From the NCBI RefSeq assembly GCF_018141105.1, contig NZ_CP054839.1, positions 2,976,001 to 3,040,000 of the forward strand: a DNA stretch of 64,000 nucleotides. The letters are read 5' to 3'. Position 1 is the stretch's first letter. Each line of letters starts with the position of its first letter. The position numbers and the translations under genes were made by a program. Under the pieces are notes generated by a model, which was given only the letters and a program-made list of their open reading frames with translations, was not told the origin of the DNA and searched no databases. Shown piece by piece: positions 8,191 to 16,866 of the stretch. The DNA comes from Saccharopolyspora erythraea (GTDB lineage Bacteria; Actinomycetota; Actinomycetes; Mycobacteriales; Pseudonocardiaceae).

Positions 8191-9834
8191 TCAGCGGTGC
8201 AGGAGGCCGCGGGCGGCCTGCCTGGCCTGGGCCGGTTCGGCGGTGGCCACCGCGACCCGGGCCGCCTGCTCGCAGGTCGCCATCGAGTGCTCGGCCAGCG
8301 ACGCGCCGACCGCGCCGAGCGCGGCGGTGACCATCGACAGGCTCGTCACGCCGAGCCCGGCCAGGACACCGGCCAGCAGGCCGTCCGCGGCGGCCTCCCC
8401 GCACACCCCGACCGGCTTGCCGCGTTCGCGCCCCGCCCGCGCGACCAGCTCGACCAGGCGCAGCAGCGCCGGCTGCCACGGGTCGTTGAGCTGCGCCAGG
8501 GCACCGAGCATGCGGTCGGCGGCGAAGGTGTACTGGGCGAGGTCGTTGGTGCCGATGCTGACGAAGTCGACCGCGTCGAGGACCTCGGCGGCGCTCAGCG
8601 CGGCGGCGGGCACCTCGATCATGACTCCCGCCCTGGTGATGCCGGCCGCGCGCGCCCGCTGGGCGAACCACGCGGCCTCCTCGGCGGTGGCCACCATCGG
8701 CGCCATCACCGAGACCTCGGCGCCGGTGTCGGCGGCCGCGGCGGCGATCGCTTCGAGCTGGCGGTCGACGATCTCGGGGCGGTCGAAGGCGACCCGGATG
8801 CCGCGCACGCCGAGCGCGGGGTTGGGTTCGTCGGTCGCGTTCAGGAACGGCAGCGGCTTGTCGGCCCCGGCGTCCAGGGTCCGCACGACCACGGGCTTGC
8901 CCGCGAACGGCGCCAGCGCCTCTGCGTAGGCGGCGCGCTGGGCTGCGACGTCGGGTTCGCTGGTGGCGGCCAGGAAGCAGAACTCGGTGCGGAACAGGCC
9001 CACGCCCTCGGCGCCCGCTGCGGCCGCGGCCGCAGCGTCGGCGGCGGAGCCGATGTTGGCCAGCACCTTGACCGGGTGCCCGTCGGCGGTGCGGCCGACG
9101 CCGTCCCACACGCGCTGCGCGGGGCGCTGCGCCACCTCCACGGCCACCGGCTCGTCGGACAGCTCGACCTCGCCCGTGTCGCCGTCGACCCGGGCGCCCA
9201 TGGCGTCGGCGGCGAGCACGCCGCGTGCCGCCACCACCGCGGGGATGCCCAGCGAGCGGGCGAGGATCGCGGTGTGCCCGGTCGGGCCGCCCTCCTCGGT
9301 GACCAGCGCGAGCACGAGCCGGGGGTCGAGGTCTGCGGTGTCGGCGGGGGCGAGGTCGCGGGCGACGAGCACGGCCGGGCCCGACAGCTCCGGCACCCCG
9401 GGCGGGGCGGTGCCGGTGAGCTCGGCGATCAGCCTGTCGGCCACGTCGCGCACGTCGCGCACCCGCTCGGCCAGGTACCCGCCCGCCGCGGCCAGCAGGG
9501 CGGCGAACTCCTCGGCCGCCTCGAACGCCGCGCGCGGCGCGGGCAGGCCGCGCTCCCGCACCAGCTTTTCGGCGTTGGCCAGCAGCGTCGGGTCGCCGGC
9601 CATCGCGGCGGTGGTCTCCAGGATCGCCCGCGCCTCGCCCGTGACCGATTCAGCCCGGTCCGCCAGCCGCCGCGCCACGGCGGTGGCCGCCGGGCCGATG
9701 CGCGCGGCCTCCTGGTCGCGGTCGGCGGGGGCGGGTGTCGCCTTCGGTTCCGGCAGCGGCTCCGCGACGCGTGCGACGGGCCCGGACACCTGCCCGGGGC
9801 TGACGCCCACACCGTGCGCTGTCGTCGTGGTCAT
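8191..9834 (-). CDS. ptsI: PTS enzyme I (phosphoenolpyruvate-protein phosphotransferase)
   Basis: 547 residues from ATG, with AGGAG 8 bp upstream. Enzyme I takes phosphate from phosphoenolpyruvate and passes it to HPr. The N-terminal phosphohistidine site is in GGPTGHTAILARS; the C-terminal PEP-binding barrel contains FRTEFCFLA, PVVVRTLDAGADKPLPF and VSIGTNDLAQYTFA. The length is close to the usual 550-575 residues. It is divergent from the fructose operon and shares a 99-bp intergenic region with it, so general PTS capacity here is probably regulated together with fructose uptake. HPr is encoded separately at 14029. Confidence 0.96.
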   Translation of the reverse strand: MTTTTAHGVGVSPGQVSGPVARVAEPLPEPKATPAPADRDQEAARIGPAATAVARRLADRAESVTGEARAILETTAAMAGDPTLLANAEKLVRERGLPAPRAAFEAAEEFAALLAAAGGYLAERVRDVRDVADRLIAELTGTAPPGVPELSGPAVLVARDLAPADTADLDPRLVLALVTEEGGPTGHTAILARSLGIPAVVAARGVLAADAMGARVDGDTGEVELSDEPVAVEVAQRPAQRVWDGVGRTADGHPVKVLANIGSAADAAAAAAAGAEGVGLFRTEFCFLAATSEPDVAAQRAAYAEALAPFAGKPVVVRTLDAGADKPLPFLNATDEPNPALGVRGIRVAFDRPEIVDRQLEAIAAAAADTGAEVSVMAPMVATAEEAAWFAQRARAAGITRAGVMIEVPAAALSAAEVLDAVDFVSIGTNDLAQYTFAADRMLGALAQLNDPWQPALLRLVELVARAGRERGKPVGVCGEAAADGLLAGVLAGLGVTSLSMVTAALGAVGASLAEHSMATCEQAARVAVATAEPAQARQAARGLLHR

Positions 9835-9869
9835 GTCCGCTCCTCGGGTTTCCAGCGGTTTGCTGTCCC

Positions 9870-9898
9870 TTGACAATATGGCAACAAAGGGCAGAATC
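9870..9898 (+). promoter_or_regulatory. Sigma70-type promoter for the fru operon
   Basis: TTGACA (9870-9875) and AGAATC (9893-9898) are separated by 17 bp on the plus strand, ahead of the DeoR gene. The -35 is a perfect match to consensus. It lies in the ptsI/fruR divergent region and overlaps the first GGCAACA repeat, so the regulator could block it. Confidence 0.6.
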
Positions 9899-9929
9899 AG
9901 GCAACACCAAACACAGACCGGAGGCAAAC
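9880..9929 (+). promoter_or_regulatory. Direct repeats, putative DeoR/FruR operator
   Basis: GGCAACA occurs at 9880-9886 and again at 9900-9906, exactly 20 bp or about two helical turns apart. A variant, GGCAAAC, follows at 9923-9929. Spaced direct repeats overlapping the promoter of the regulator's own operon fit autoregulation by a DeoR-family repressor. The assignment is inferred from position and spacing only. Confidence 0.4.
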
Positions 9930-9933
9930 GGGC

Positions 9934-10692
9934 ATGTATGGGGCGGAACGGCAGCAACTGCTGGCGCAGCGTGCGCGCCGTGACGGCCGGATCGACGTGA
10001 TGGGTGCCGCGGAGGAACTCGCGGTGGCACCGGAGACGATCCGCCGCGACCTCGGCGCGCTGGAGCGCCAGGGGCTGGTCCGGCGCGTCTACGGCGGCGC
10101 CATCCCGGTGGAGCGACTGGACTTCGAACCCGGGGTAACCCAGCGGGACCAGACCAACGCCGCGGAGAAGGAACGCATCGCCAGAGCCGCCTTCGACCTG
10201 CTGCCCAACCGGGGCACCCTGCTGCTCGACGCGGGCACCACCACCGGCCGGCTGGCCGGGATGCTGCCCACGGACCGGGAGTTCACCGTCGTGACCAACT
10301 CGCTGCCGGTGGCCGGCCAGCTCGCCGGCCGCAACCACTGCACCGTGCACATGCTCGGCGGCCGCATCCGCGGCACCACACTGGCCTCGGTGGAGTCGTG
10401 GGCGCTGGACGTGCTCGACGGGCTCACCGTCGACGTCGGCTTCTTCGGCACCAACGGCTTCTCGGTCGACCGCGGCTGCACCACCCCCGACACCGCCGAG
10501 TCCGCGGTCAAGGCGGCGATGGTGCGCTCCTGCAGGCGCCGGGTGCTGCTGGCCGACCACAGCAAGTACGGCGACGACCAGTTCAGCCGGTTCGCCGAGC
10601 TGTCGGAGATCGACGTGCTCATCACCGACAGCGGGCTCGACGAGGCCGCCGTCGCCGAGCTGAGCGCGCAGACGGAGGTGGTGGCGGCGTGA
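9934..10692 (+). CDS. fruR: DeoR-family transcriptional regulator of the fructose operon
   Basis: 252 residues starting at ATG with GGAGG upstream. The N-terminal winged helix (RQQLLAQRARRDGRIDVMGAAEE, then PETIRRDLGALERQGLVRRVYGG) is the DeoR signature. The C-terminal sugar-phosphate sensor domain contains LLDAGTTTGRLA and GTNGFSVDRGCTTP, which bind a phosphorylated ligand. Its stop overlaps the fruK start (GTGA), so it is first in a four-gene operon. Fructose-1-phosphate or fructose-1,6-bisphosphate is the likely inducer, by analogy with other actinobacterial fru operons. Confidence 0.9.
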   Translation: MYGAERQQLLAQRARRDGRIDVMGAAEELAVAPETIRRDLGALERQGLVRRVYGGAIPVERLDFEPGVTQRDQTNAAEKERIARAAFDLLPNRGTLLLDAGTTTGRLAGMLPTDREFTVVTNSLPVAGQLAGRNHCTVHMLGGRIRGTTLASVESWALDVLDGLTVDVGFFGTNGFSVDRGCTTPDTAESAVKAAMVRSCRRRVLLADHSKYGDDQFSRFAELSEIDVLITDSGLDEAAVAELSAQTEVVAA

Positions 10693-11633
10693 TCGTCACG
10701 GTGACCCCGAACCCGAGCCTGGACCGCACGATCCTGGTCGGGCAGATGCAGCGCGGCGCGGTGCACCGGGCGAGCCGCGTGCGGCTGGACCCCGGAGGCA
10801 AGGGCGTCAACGTCGCCCGCGCGCTGGCGGCCGCCGACCGCCCGACCCTGGCGCTGCTGCCCTCGGGCGGCGCCGAAGGCGCCCGGCTGGCCGAGCTGCT
10901 GGCGCCGGAGGCGGTGCCGGTGGTGGAGGTCCCCATCGGCATGCCCACCCGCAGCAACGTCGCCGTCGTCGAAGCCGACGGCACCACGAGCAAGTTCAAC
11001 GAACCGGGCCCGGAGCTGACCGCTTCGGAGGTCGCGGCGCTGGAGACCAGGGCCGTCGAGCTCGCTGGCCGCGCCGACTGGCTGGTCACCTGCGGCAGCC
11101 TCCCGCGCGGCTGCCCCGACGACCTGCACGCCCGCCTGGTGCGCGCCGGCCACCGGGCAGGGGCCCGGGTCGCCGTCGACGCCTCCGGCCCGGCGTTGGC
11201 CGCGGCCTGCCAGGCCGGGCCGGACCTGATCAAACCGAACCTGGCCGAGCTGGCCGAGTTGGCCGGCCGCCACCTGCCCACTCTCGGCGACGTGCTGCAG
11301 GTGGCGGGCGAGGTGCGCGCCGCCGGCGTGGGGGCGGTGCTGGTCAGCCTCGGCGAACAGGGAGCGCTGCTGGTCACCGGGACCGGCGCCTGGCACGCGC
11401 TCAGCACGGCAACCGCGGTGCTCAGCACCGTGGGGGCGGGAGACGCGACACTGGCGGGTTTCCTGCACGAGGGTGGCGACGGACCGGGTGCGCTGCGCAC
11501 CGCGGTCGCCTACGGCACCGCCGCGGTCGGACTCGCCGGATCGCGGATGCCCCACCCGTCAGACCTGCGCACGGCGGCCGTCCGTGTGCACGAAGTGGAC
11601 GAATCACTGAGCCTCACCGGAGCGGCGGCATGA
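10689..11633 (+). CDS. fruK: 1-phosphofructokinase
   Basis: 314 residues from a GTG that overlaps the fruR stop. The start VTVTPNPSLDRTI is the PfkB-family 1-phosphofructokinase N-terminus. RLDPGGKGVNVARAL is signature 1, and the C-terminal STVGAGDATLAGFLH carries the catalytic Asp in the GAGD motif. It phosphorylates fructose 1-phosphate, the product of the adjacent PTS permease, to fructose 1,6-bisphosphate. It overlaps the EIIA gene by 4 bp (ATGA), indicating translational coupling. Confidence 0.95.
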   Translation: MIVTVTPNPSLDRTILVGQMQRGAVHRASRVRLDPGGKGVNVARALAAADRPTLALLPSGGAEGARLAELLAPEAVPVVEVPIGMPTRSNVAVVEADGTTSKFNEPGPELTASEVAALETRAVELAGRADWLVTCGSLPRGCPDDLHARLVRAGHRAGARVAVDASGPALAAACQAGPDLIKPNLAELAELAGRHLPTLGDVLQVAGEVRAAGVGAVLVSLGEQGALLVTGTGAWHALSTATAVLSTVGAGDATLAGFLHEGGDGPGALRTAVAYGTAAVGLAGSRMPHPSDLRTAAVRVHEVDESLSLTGAAA

Positions 11634-12082
11634 GCACTGAACTGATCACCACCGAACTCGTCGACCTGGACCTGGCCGACGACGACCGCCGCACGGCGGT
11701 GCGGTCGCTGGCCGAGCGGCTGGTCACAGCCGGACGCGTCACCGACCTCGAACGGTTCCTGACCGACGTCGAGGCGCGCGAGTCGCAGATGCCCACCGGC
11801 CTGGAAGGCGGCATCGGCATCCCGCACTGCCGGTCCGCGGCGGTCACCACCCCCACGCTCGCCTTCGGCCGCAGCACCGGGGGCATCGACTTCGGCGCCG
11901 AGGACGGCCCGGCCAGGCTGATCTTCCTCATCGCCGCCCCCGAAGGCGGCGGGTCCGACCACATGACCGTGCTGGCCGCGCTCGCGCGCCGGCTCGTGCG
12001 CGCCGAGTTCAAGCAGACGCTGCTGGAGGCCACCGACCCGGCGCAGGTCGCCGAGTACGTGCGCGAGGAGGTCACGCCATGA
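11630..12082 (+). CDS. PTS fructose EIIA component
   Basis: 150 residues, a single PTS EIIA type 2 (mannitol/fructose) domain. The active-site histidine is in EGGIGIPHCRS, near residue 64. GPARLIFLIAAPEGGGSDHM is the second conserved block. It accepts phosphate from HPr and passes it to the EIIB cysteine encoded by the next gene. In many bacteria this domain is fused to EIIBC; here it is separate and overlaps both neighbours by 4 bp. Confidence 0.93.
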   Translation: MSTELITTELVDLDLADDDRRTAVRSLAERLVTAGRVTDLERFLTDVEARESQMPTGLEGGIGIPHCRSAAVTTPTLAFGRSTGGIDFGAEDGPARLIFLIAAPEGGGSDHMTVLAALARRLVRAEFKQTLLEATDPAQVAEYVREEVTP

Positions 12083-13551
12083 AGTTCGTCGCGGTCACCG
12101 CGTGCCCCACGGGCATCGCGCACACCTACATGGCCGCCGAGGCCCTGGAGCAGGCGGCCAAGGCCGCCGGGCACGAGATCAAGGTCGAGACCCAGGGTTC
12201 GGCCGGGGCCAACTCGCTGTCGGCGGCCGAGGTCGCCGAGGCCGACGCGGTGGTGTTCGCCGCCGACGTCGGCGTCCAGGACCGCGACCGCTTCGCGGGC
12301 AAGCCCACCGTGGAGGCGACGGTCAAGCAGGCCATCAACGACGCCGCCGGCCTGCTGGAGCAGGCCGCTGCCGCCTCCGCCGAGGCCCCCGCGACAGCGG
12401 AACCGGCGCCGGGCGTGGCGAACGCCGGGCCGGAGCTGGCGACCAAGGTCGTGACGGGCGCCGGGATCGGCAGCAAGCTGCGGCAGTGGCTGATGACCGG
12501 CGTCAGCTACGTGATCCCGTTCGTGGCCGCGGGCGGCCTGCTCGTCGCACTGAGCTTCGCCCTCGGCGGCTACCAGATCACCGACGCCCCCAGCGTCACC
12601 GAGCACTTCGACGCGGGCAGCCTGACCAGCTGGGCGGCGCTGGCCAACCAGATCGGCTCGGCGGCGATGGACTTCCTGGTGCCGGTGCTGGCCGGCTTCA
12701 TCGCCTTCGCGATGGCCGACCGGCCCGCCATCGCCCCCGGCTTCGTCGGCGGCGCGATCGCGGTCACCGTCGGCGCGGGCTTCCTCGGCGGTCTGGTCGC
12801 CGGTCTGCTCGCGGGTGCCGTGGTGGGAGCCCTGCGGCGCATCAAGGTGCCCCGGGCGGTCGCGGGCGTGATGCCGGTGATGGTGCTACCGCTGCTCGGC
12901 TCGCTCGTGGTGGGCGTGCTGATGTTCGTGGTCATCGGCACGCCGATCGCGGCGGCGATGGCCTCGCTCACCGGCTGGCTCAACGGCCTGACCGGAGCGA
13001 ACGCGGCGCTGCTCGGCGCCCTGCTCGGGGCGATGATCGCTTTCGACATGGGCGGGCCGATCAACAAGGTCGCCTACACCTTCGCCGTCGGCGGACTGAC
13101 CACCGGCACCGAGACCTCCCTGGAGATCATGGCGGCGGTGATGGCCGCGGGCATGACCCCGCCGCTGGCCCTGGCGCTGGCCGCCACCGTGCGCGGCAAG
13201 CTGTTCACCCCTGCGGAGCGGGAGAGCGCACGACCGGCGTGGCTGCTGGGCGCCTCGTTCATCACAGAGGGCGCCATCCCCTTCGCCGCATCGGACCCGC
13301 TGCGCGTCATCCCGTCCATCGTGGTCGGCTCCGCCGCCACGGGTGCCCTGTCGATGATCTTCGGCGCCACGCTGCGCGCGCCCCACGGCGGGTTGTTCGT
13401 GCTGCCCCTGGTCGGCCAGCCCCTGCTGTACCTGGTCGCCATCCTCGCCGGCGTCGTCATCTCGGCGGTGGCGGTGATCTTCGCCAAGCAGCTCGGGCGT
13501 GCTCAGGCCCCGGCCGACGCCGCGGCGGACGCCAGCGCCGTGCCGGCCTGA
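12079..13551 (+). CDS. fruA: PTS fructose EIIBC permease
   Basis: 490 residues. The N-terminal EIIB domain has the phosphocysteine in VTACPTGIAHTYMAAEAL (Cys9). A linker rich in Ala and Pro (residues 95-120) leads to the membrane EIIC domain, with about nine or ten helices and the conserved segment FDMGGPINKVAYTF. It imports fructose as fructose 1-phosphate. It is last in the fruR-fruK-EIIA-fruA operon. A long inverted repeat (13568-13622) follows the stop and probably ends the transcript. Confidence 0.95.
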   Translation: MKFVAVTACPTGIAHTYMAAEALEQAAKAAGHEIKVETQGSAGANSLSAAEVAEADAVVFAADVGVQDRDRFAGKPTVEATVKQAINDAAGLLEQAAAASAEAPATAEPAPGVANAGPELATKVVTGAGIGSKLRQWLMTGVSYVIPFVAAGGLLVALSFALGGYQITDAPSVTEHFDAGSLTSWAALANQIGSAAMDFLVPVLAGFIAFAMADRPAIAPGFVGGAIAVTVGAGFLGGLVAGLLAGAVVGALRRIKVPRAVAGVMPVMVLPLLGSLVVGVLMFVVIGTPIAAAMASLTGWLNGLTGANAALLGALLGAMIAFDMGGPINKVAYTFAVGGLTTGTETSLEIMAAVMAAGMTPPLALALAATVRGKLFTPAERESARPAWLLGASFITEGAIPFAASDPLRVIPSIVVGSAATGALSMIFGATLRAPHGGLFVLPLVGQPLLYLVAILAGVVISAVAVIFAKQLGRAQAPADAAADASAVPA

Positions 13552-14028
13552 TCCCGCCCGTGATGCGGCGGCCACCGGGACTCCGACGATGACAGCCGGG
13601 CGATCCGGATCCCGGTGGCCGCGGCCCGGCGGCCGCCGGGGACGGACGCGGTGACGGTCCCGTGTGGACTGAGCCGCACCCCGGCTGACCGCTCGCAGAA
13701 CATCGCCGAATCCCGCTCTCCTCCGAAATGCCAAACCCGTCCTTGAACATTCCCGATTTGGACTTTCGTCCACTACGAATCACTCGCCGGTGGATTCCCC
13801 GCCAGCGTGGAAAACCAATGCCACACCGGTAATCCAGGCACCTCGTCGCCTGCAAGTGCTCTCCGAGTCCGCTGTGGAGGCCGAACGTGACCGGCGGGCT
13901 GGCCCCCCGTCCCAATCCGCCGGTCACCTCGGTTCCCACACCCGTCGTCCGTCAACGGTTCGCGCCGTCCCCGCCAGTCGTGTCGGGGTCGTCCCCACCC
14001 GCAATATCCCCTGTGAAAGGAGATCACG
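13552..14028 (+). other. Non-coding interval between fruA and ptsH
   Basis: No protein with recognisable features was found in 477 bp. It begins with the inverted repeat at 13568-13622. Local AT content is higher around 13715-13790, which may hold the promoter of the HPr-GH32 unit. It ends with a strong ribosome site (AAAGGAG, 14017-14023) for HPr. Confidence 0.5.
13568..13622 (+). terminator. Inverted repeat downstream of fruA
   Basis: GCGGCCACCGGGA (13568-13580) pairs perfectly with TCCCGGTGGCCGC (13610-13622). The stem is 13 bp with a 29-base loop. There is no T tract, so it may be a terminator or an mRNA 3'-end stabiliser. It begins 17 bp after the fruA stop. Confidence 0.45.
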
Positions 14029-14319
14029 ATGCAACGTCGCGTCACGATCGCTTCGGCGGTCGGCCTGCACGCCCGGCCCGCCTCGCTGCTGTCCCAGGCA
14101 GCGGGCGCCAAGCCGGTCGCCGTCCGCATCGCCAAGGTCACCGACGGCGTCGCCGGCGACCCGGTCGACGCCGCGAGCGTCCTCGGCCTGATGACCCTCA
14201 ACGCCCAGCACGGAGACGAGGTCGAGCTCTCCGCGCAGGGCGACTCGGCCGAGCCCGTGCTCGACGAGCTCGTCTCCCTGCTCTCCCGCGACCTGGACAA
14301 CGAACCCGTCAACGCCTGA
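14029..14319 (+). CDS. ptsH: HPr phosphocarrier protein
   Basis: 96 residues. The N-terminus ASAVGLHARPAS places the phosphorylated histidine at residue 14, and SVLGLMTLNAQHGDEVELSA matches the second conserved block containing the Ser46-type position. It carries phosphate from enzyme I to EIIA. AAAGGAG lies 5 bp upstream of the ATG, a strong site suited to an abundant protein. It is 15 bp upstream of the secreted fructan hydrolase, an unusual pairing that ties HPr expression to fructan use. Confidence 0.96.
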   Translation: MQRRVTIASAVGLHARPASLLSQAAGAKPVAVRIAKVTDGVAGDPVDAASVLGLMTLNAQHGDEVELSAQGDSAEPVLDELVSLLSRDLDNEPVNA

Positions 14320-14334
14320 GGGCAGGAGGAACGG

Positions 14335-15861
14335 ATGCGGCACCACAACGGCAAGTCGGCGTTCGAACTCCCGAGGCGGGGCTTCCTCGCCGGCGCGGGC
14401 GCACTGGTCGGCCTCGGCCTGACCGGTGCGTCGGCCCCGGCCTCCGCCCGCCCCCGCGGGCGCACCGCCCAGTGGCGGCCCGCGGTGCACTTCACCCCGC
14501 GGCGCAACTGGATGAACGACCCCAACGGGCTCGTCCACCACCAGGGCGAGTACCACCTGTTCTTCCAGCACAACCCCGAGAGCAGCGAGCACGCCAACCT
14601 CAGCTGGGGCCACGCGGTCAGCACCGACCTGTCCCACTGGGAGGAGCTGCCGGTGGCGCTCTTACCCGACGACCTGGGTGAGATCTACTCCGGCAGCGCG
14701 GTGGTCGACCACGACAACACCAGCGGTTTCTTCGACGCCGAGCCCGGTCTGGTGGCGCTCTACACCAGCGCGGGCCAGACCCAGCAGCAGAGCCTCGCCT
14801 ACAGCACCGACCGGGGCCGCACCTGGACCAAGTACGAAGGCAACCCGGTCATCCCCAACCCGGGTGTCGCCGACTTCCGTGACCCGAAGGTCATCCGCCA
14901 CGGCGACAAGTGGGTGCTCATGCTCGCCGCCGGCGACCGCATCGTCTTCTACGACTCGGCAGACCTCAAGCACTGGAACCGGATCAGCGAGTTCGGCGTG
15001 GGACACGGCTCGCACGGCGGCGTCTGGGAGTGCCCGGACCTGTTCGAGCTGCCGGTCGACGGCGACCCCGGACGCACCCGCTGGGTGCTCATCGTCAGCA
15101 TCAACCCGGGTGGACCCGCCGGAGGATCGGCGACGCAGTACTTCCTCGGCGACTTCGACGGCACCACGTTCACCTCCGAGGCGCCGCCGGAGGACGTCCG
15201 GTGGGTGGAGGAGGGCGCCGACTTCTACGCGCCGCAGTCCTGGTCCGACGTCCCGGACCGGCGGATCTGGCTCGGCTGGCTGAGCAACTGGGACTACGCG
15301 AAGCAGGTACCGACCGAGCCGTGGCGCGGAGCGATGACCGTGCCCCGCACCGTCGGCCTGACCGCGACCGCTTCGGGTACCCGGATCACCCAGAACCCGG
15401 TGCCGGAACTGGAAGCCCGCCGTGGCAAGCCGCAGAGCTGGAGCGGCGTGGTCTCCGACCAGGGGCCCGCCCCGGAGTTCTCCGGTGAGGTGCTCGACAT
15501 CGTCGCCGAGTTCCGCCTCGACACCGCCACGACGTTCGGTGTCGACGTCCTCGTGGGCGAGGGGCAGCAGACCCGCATCGGCTACGACGCGGCGGCACGG
15601 CGGCTGTTCGTCGACCGCACCGCCTCCGGCACGTCGATCAGCCCGGGTTTCGCCGCGACGCACTCGGCCGAACTCCACCCGGACGGCGACGTGCTGCGGC
15701 TGCGAGTGCTCGTCGACCGCTCCTGCGTGGAGGTTTTCGGCGGGCGGGGTGAAACCGTGCTGACCGATCTCGTCTTCCCGGGCGACGGCGACCGCGTCCG
15801 CCCGTTCGCCACCGGCGGGCAGGTCAGGGTCGAGTCGCTGGAGCTGTACCCGCTGCGGTGA
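14335..15861 (+). CDS. Secreted GH32 fructan hydrolase (levanase/inulinase/sucrase type)
   Basis: 508 residues. The N-terminus has a twin-arginine signal (LPRRGFLAGAGALVGLGLTG), so the enzyme is probably exported folded by the TatABC system. The nucleophile Asp is in NWMNDPNG (residue 62), the transition-state stabiliser in FRDPK, and the acid/base Glu in WECPDLFEL. A C-terminal beta-sandwich domain of about 150 residues is present. GH32 enzymes release fructose from inulin, levan or sucrose. With the fructose PTS operon next door this makes a complete use pathway. Exo or endo action and linkage cannot be told from sequence. Confidence 0.92.
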   Translation: MRHHNGKSAFELPRRGFLAGAGALVGLGLTGASAPASARPRGRTAQWRPAVHFTPRRNWMNDPNGLVHHQGEYHLFFQHNPESSEHANLSWGHAVSTDLSHWEELPVALLPDDLGEIYSGSAVVDHDNTSGFFDAEPGLVALYTSAGQTQQQSLAYSTDRGRTWTKYEGNPVIPNPGVADFRDPKVIRHGDKWVLMLAAGDRIVFYDSADLKHWNRISEFGVGHGSHGGVWECPDLFELPVDGDPGRTRWVLIVSINPGGPAGGSATQYFLGDFDGTTFTSEAPPEDVRWVEEGADFYAPQSWSDVPDRRIWLGWLSNWDYAKQVPTEPWRGAMTVPRTVGLTATASGTRITQNPVPELEARRGKPQSWSGVVSDQGPAPEFSGEVLDIVAEFRLDTATTFGVDVLVGEGQQTRIGYDAAARRLFVDRTASGTSISPGFAATHSAELHPDGDVLRLRVLVDRSCVEVFGGRGETVLTDLVFPGDGDRVRPFATGGQVRVESLELYPLR

Positions 15862-15945
15862 GGCTGGCGCTGGTCGGTCTGGTCGCCGTCTGACGCTGCC
15901 GTCCGGTCTGGTCTCCCGCGGACGCTGCCGCGTCCGTCCCGGACC

Positions 15946-16156
15946 CGGACCGGGCGGCGCCGTCTGGCCGGGACCGGGCGGCCCACCCGCCGGGATCGGG
16001 CGGCGCCGTCCGCGGGGACCGGGCGGCCCACCCGCGGGGACCGAGCGGCCACCCGCCGGGATCGGGCGGCGCCGTCCGCGGGGACCGGGCGGCCCACCCG
16101 CAGGGACCGAGCGGCCACCCGCCGGGATCGGGCGACACCGTCCGCTGGGACCGAGC
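15946..16156. repeat. 66-bp GC-rich tandem repeat with 23/22/21-bp sub-units
   Basis: GGGATCGGGCGGC begins at 15992 and at 16058, and a diverged form (GGGATCGGGCGAC) begins at 16124, exactly 66 bp apart each time. The two complete copies differ at a single base; a partial third copy and diverged sub-units flank them. Each unit is made of three related sub-units starting GGGATCGGGCGG, GGGACCGGGCGG and GGGACCGAGCGG. It lies between the GH32 gene and a regulator gene. Frames through it have no recognisable domain, so I treat it as non-coding. Confidence 0.85.
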
Positions 16157-16302
16157 ACCGTCCGCCCACGGGACGAGCGCTGCCCTCGGTCCAGAGCCCG
16201 CGAGCAGCCCCCGCCCGGGCGACGGGTGGCCCCCTCCGTCCAGCTGTGAGCGAAAACCGCCAACAACCCTGCGCAAATGGTTCTTGGCCTTACCGTTACG
16301 CG

Positions 16303-16866
16303 GTGATCGAACGTCACGAGCGGGTACTGGACGCCAGAAGCCTGCGCGGACTCGCCCACCCGCTGCGCATCAGGCTTCTCGGGATGCTGCGGGCCGACGG
16401 CCCGGCGACCGCCACCCAGCTCGCCAAGCGCCTCGCCGAGAGTTCCGGCACCACCAGCTGGCACCTGCGCCAGCTCGCCGAACACGGGTTCATCGAGGAG
16501 GACACCGACCGCGGCACCAAGCGCGAACGCTGGTGGCGGGCCAGCCACGAGCTGACGGTGCTGGAGGCGGAGAGGTTCACCGGCGATCCTGACCTCGGCG
16601 AAGCCCTCGACGTCTACATACGAGAAGTCCTGGCCACCCACTACCGCCGCAGCACCGCCTTCCTCGGCGAGATCCGCGACTGGAGCCCGGAATGGCTCCG
16701 GGCCGCCACGATCTCCGACACCACGCTCTCGCTGAGCCCCTCCGAACTCGCGGAGCTGTCCAGACAGATCGAAAGCCTCATCGACTGGTACCGGCGCGAG
16801 CCCAGGCCCACTGACGAACGCATCACGGTCCACGTCCACGCCTTCCCCCGCCGAAGCAGCACCTGA
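16303..16866 (+). CDS. ArsR-type winged-helix transcriptional regulator
   Basis: About 187 residues. LDARSLRGLAHPLRIRLLGML, TATQLAKRLAESSGTTSWHLRQLAEHGFIEED and RERWWR form an ArsR/HTH_20 winged helix. The C-terminal half is helical and ends in a region where YKR-like ligand domains occur. GTG 16303 was chosen because the conserved domain starts almost at once; GTG 16246 is in frame and would add 19 residues. Neither has a clear ribosome site, so a leaderless transcript is possible. No conserved metal-binding cysteine pair is visible, so it is not an obvious metal sensor. Confidence 0.82.
   Translation: MIERHERVLDARSLRGLAHPLRIRLLGMLRADGPATATQLAKRLAESSGTTSWHLRQLAEHGFIEEDTDRGTKRERWWRASHELTVLEAERFTGDPDLGEALDVYIREVLATHYRRSTAFLGEIRDWSPEWLRAATISDTTLSLSPSELAELSRQIESLIDWYRREPRPTDERITVHVHAFPRRSST

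Noticed and set aside
15946-16156. CRISPR array
   Set aside because: The units are contiguous with no unique spacers and no cas genes are near.
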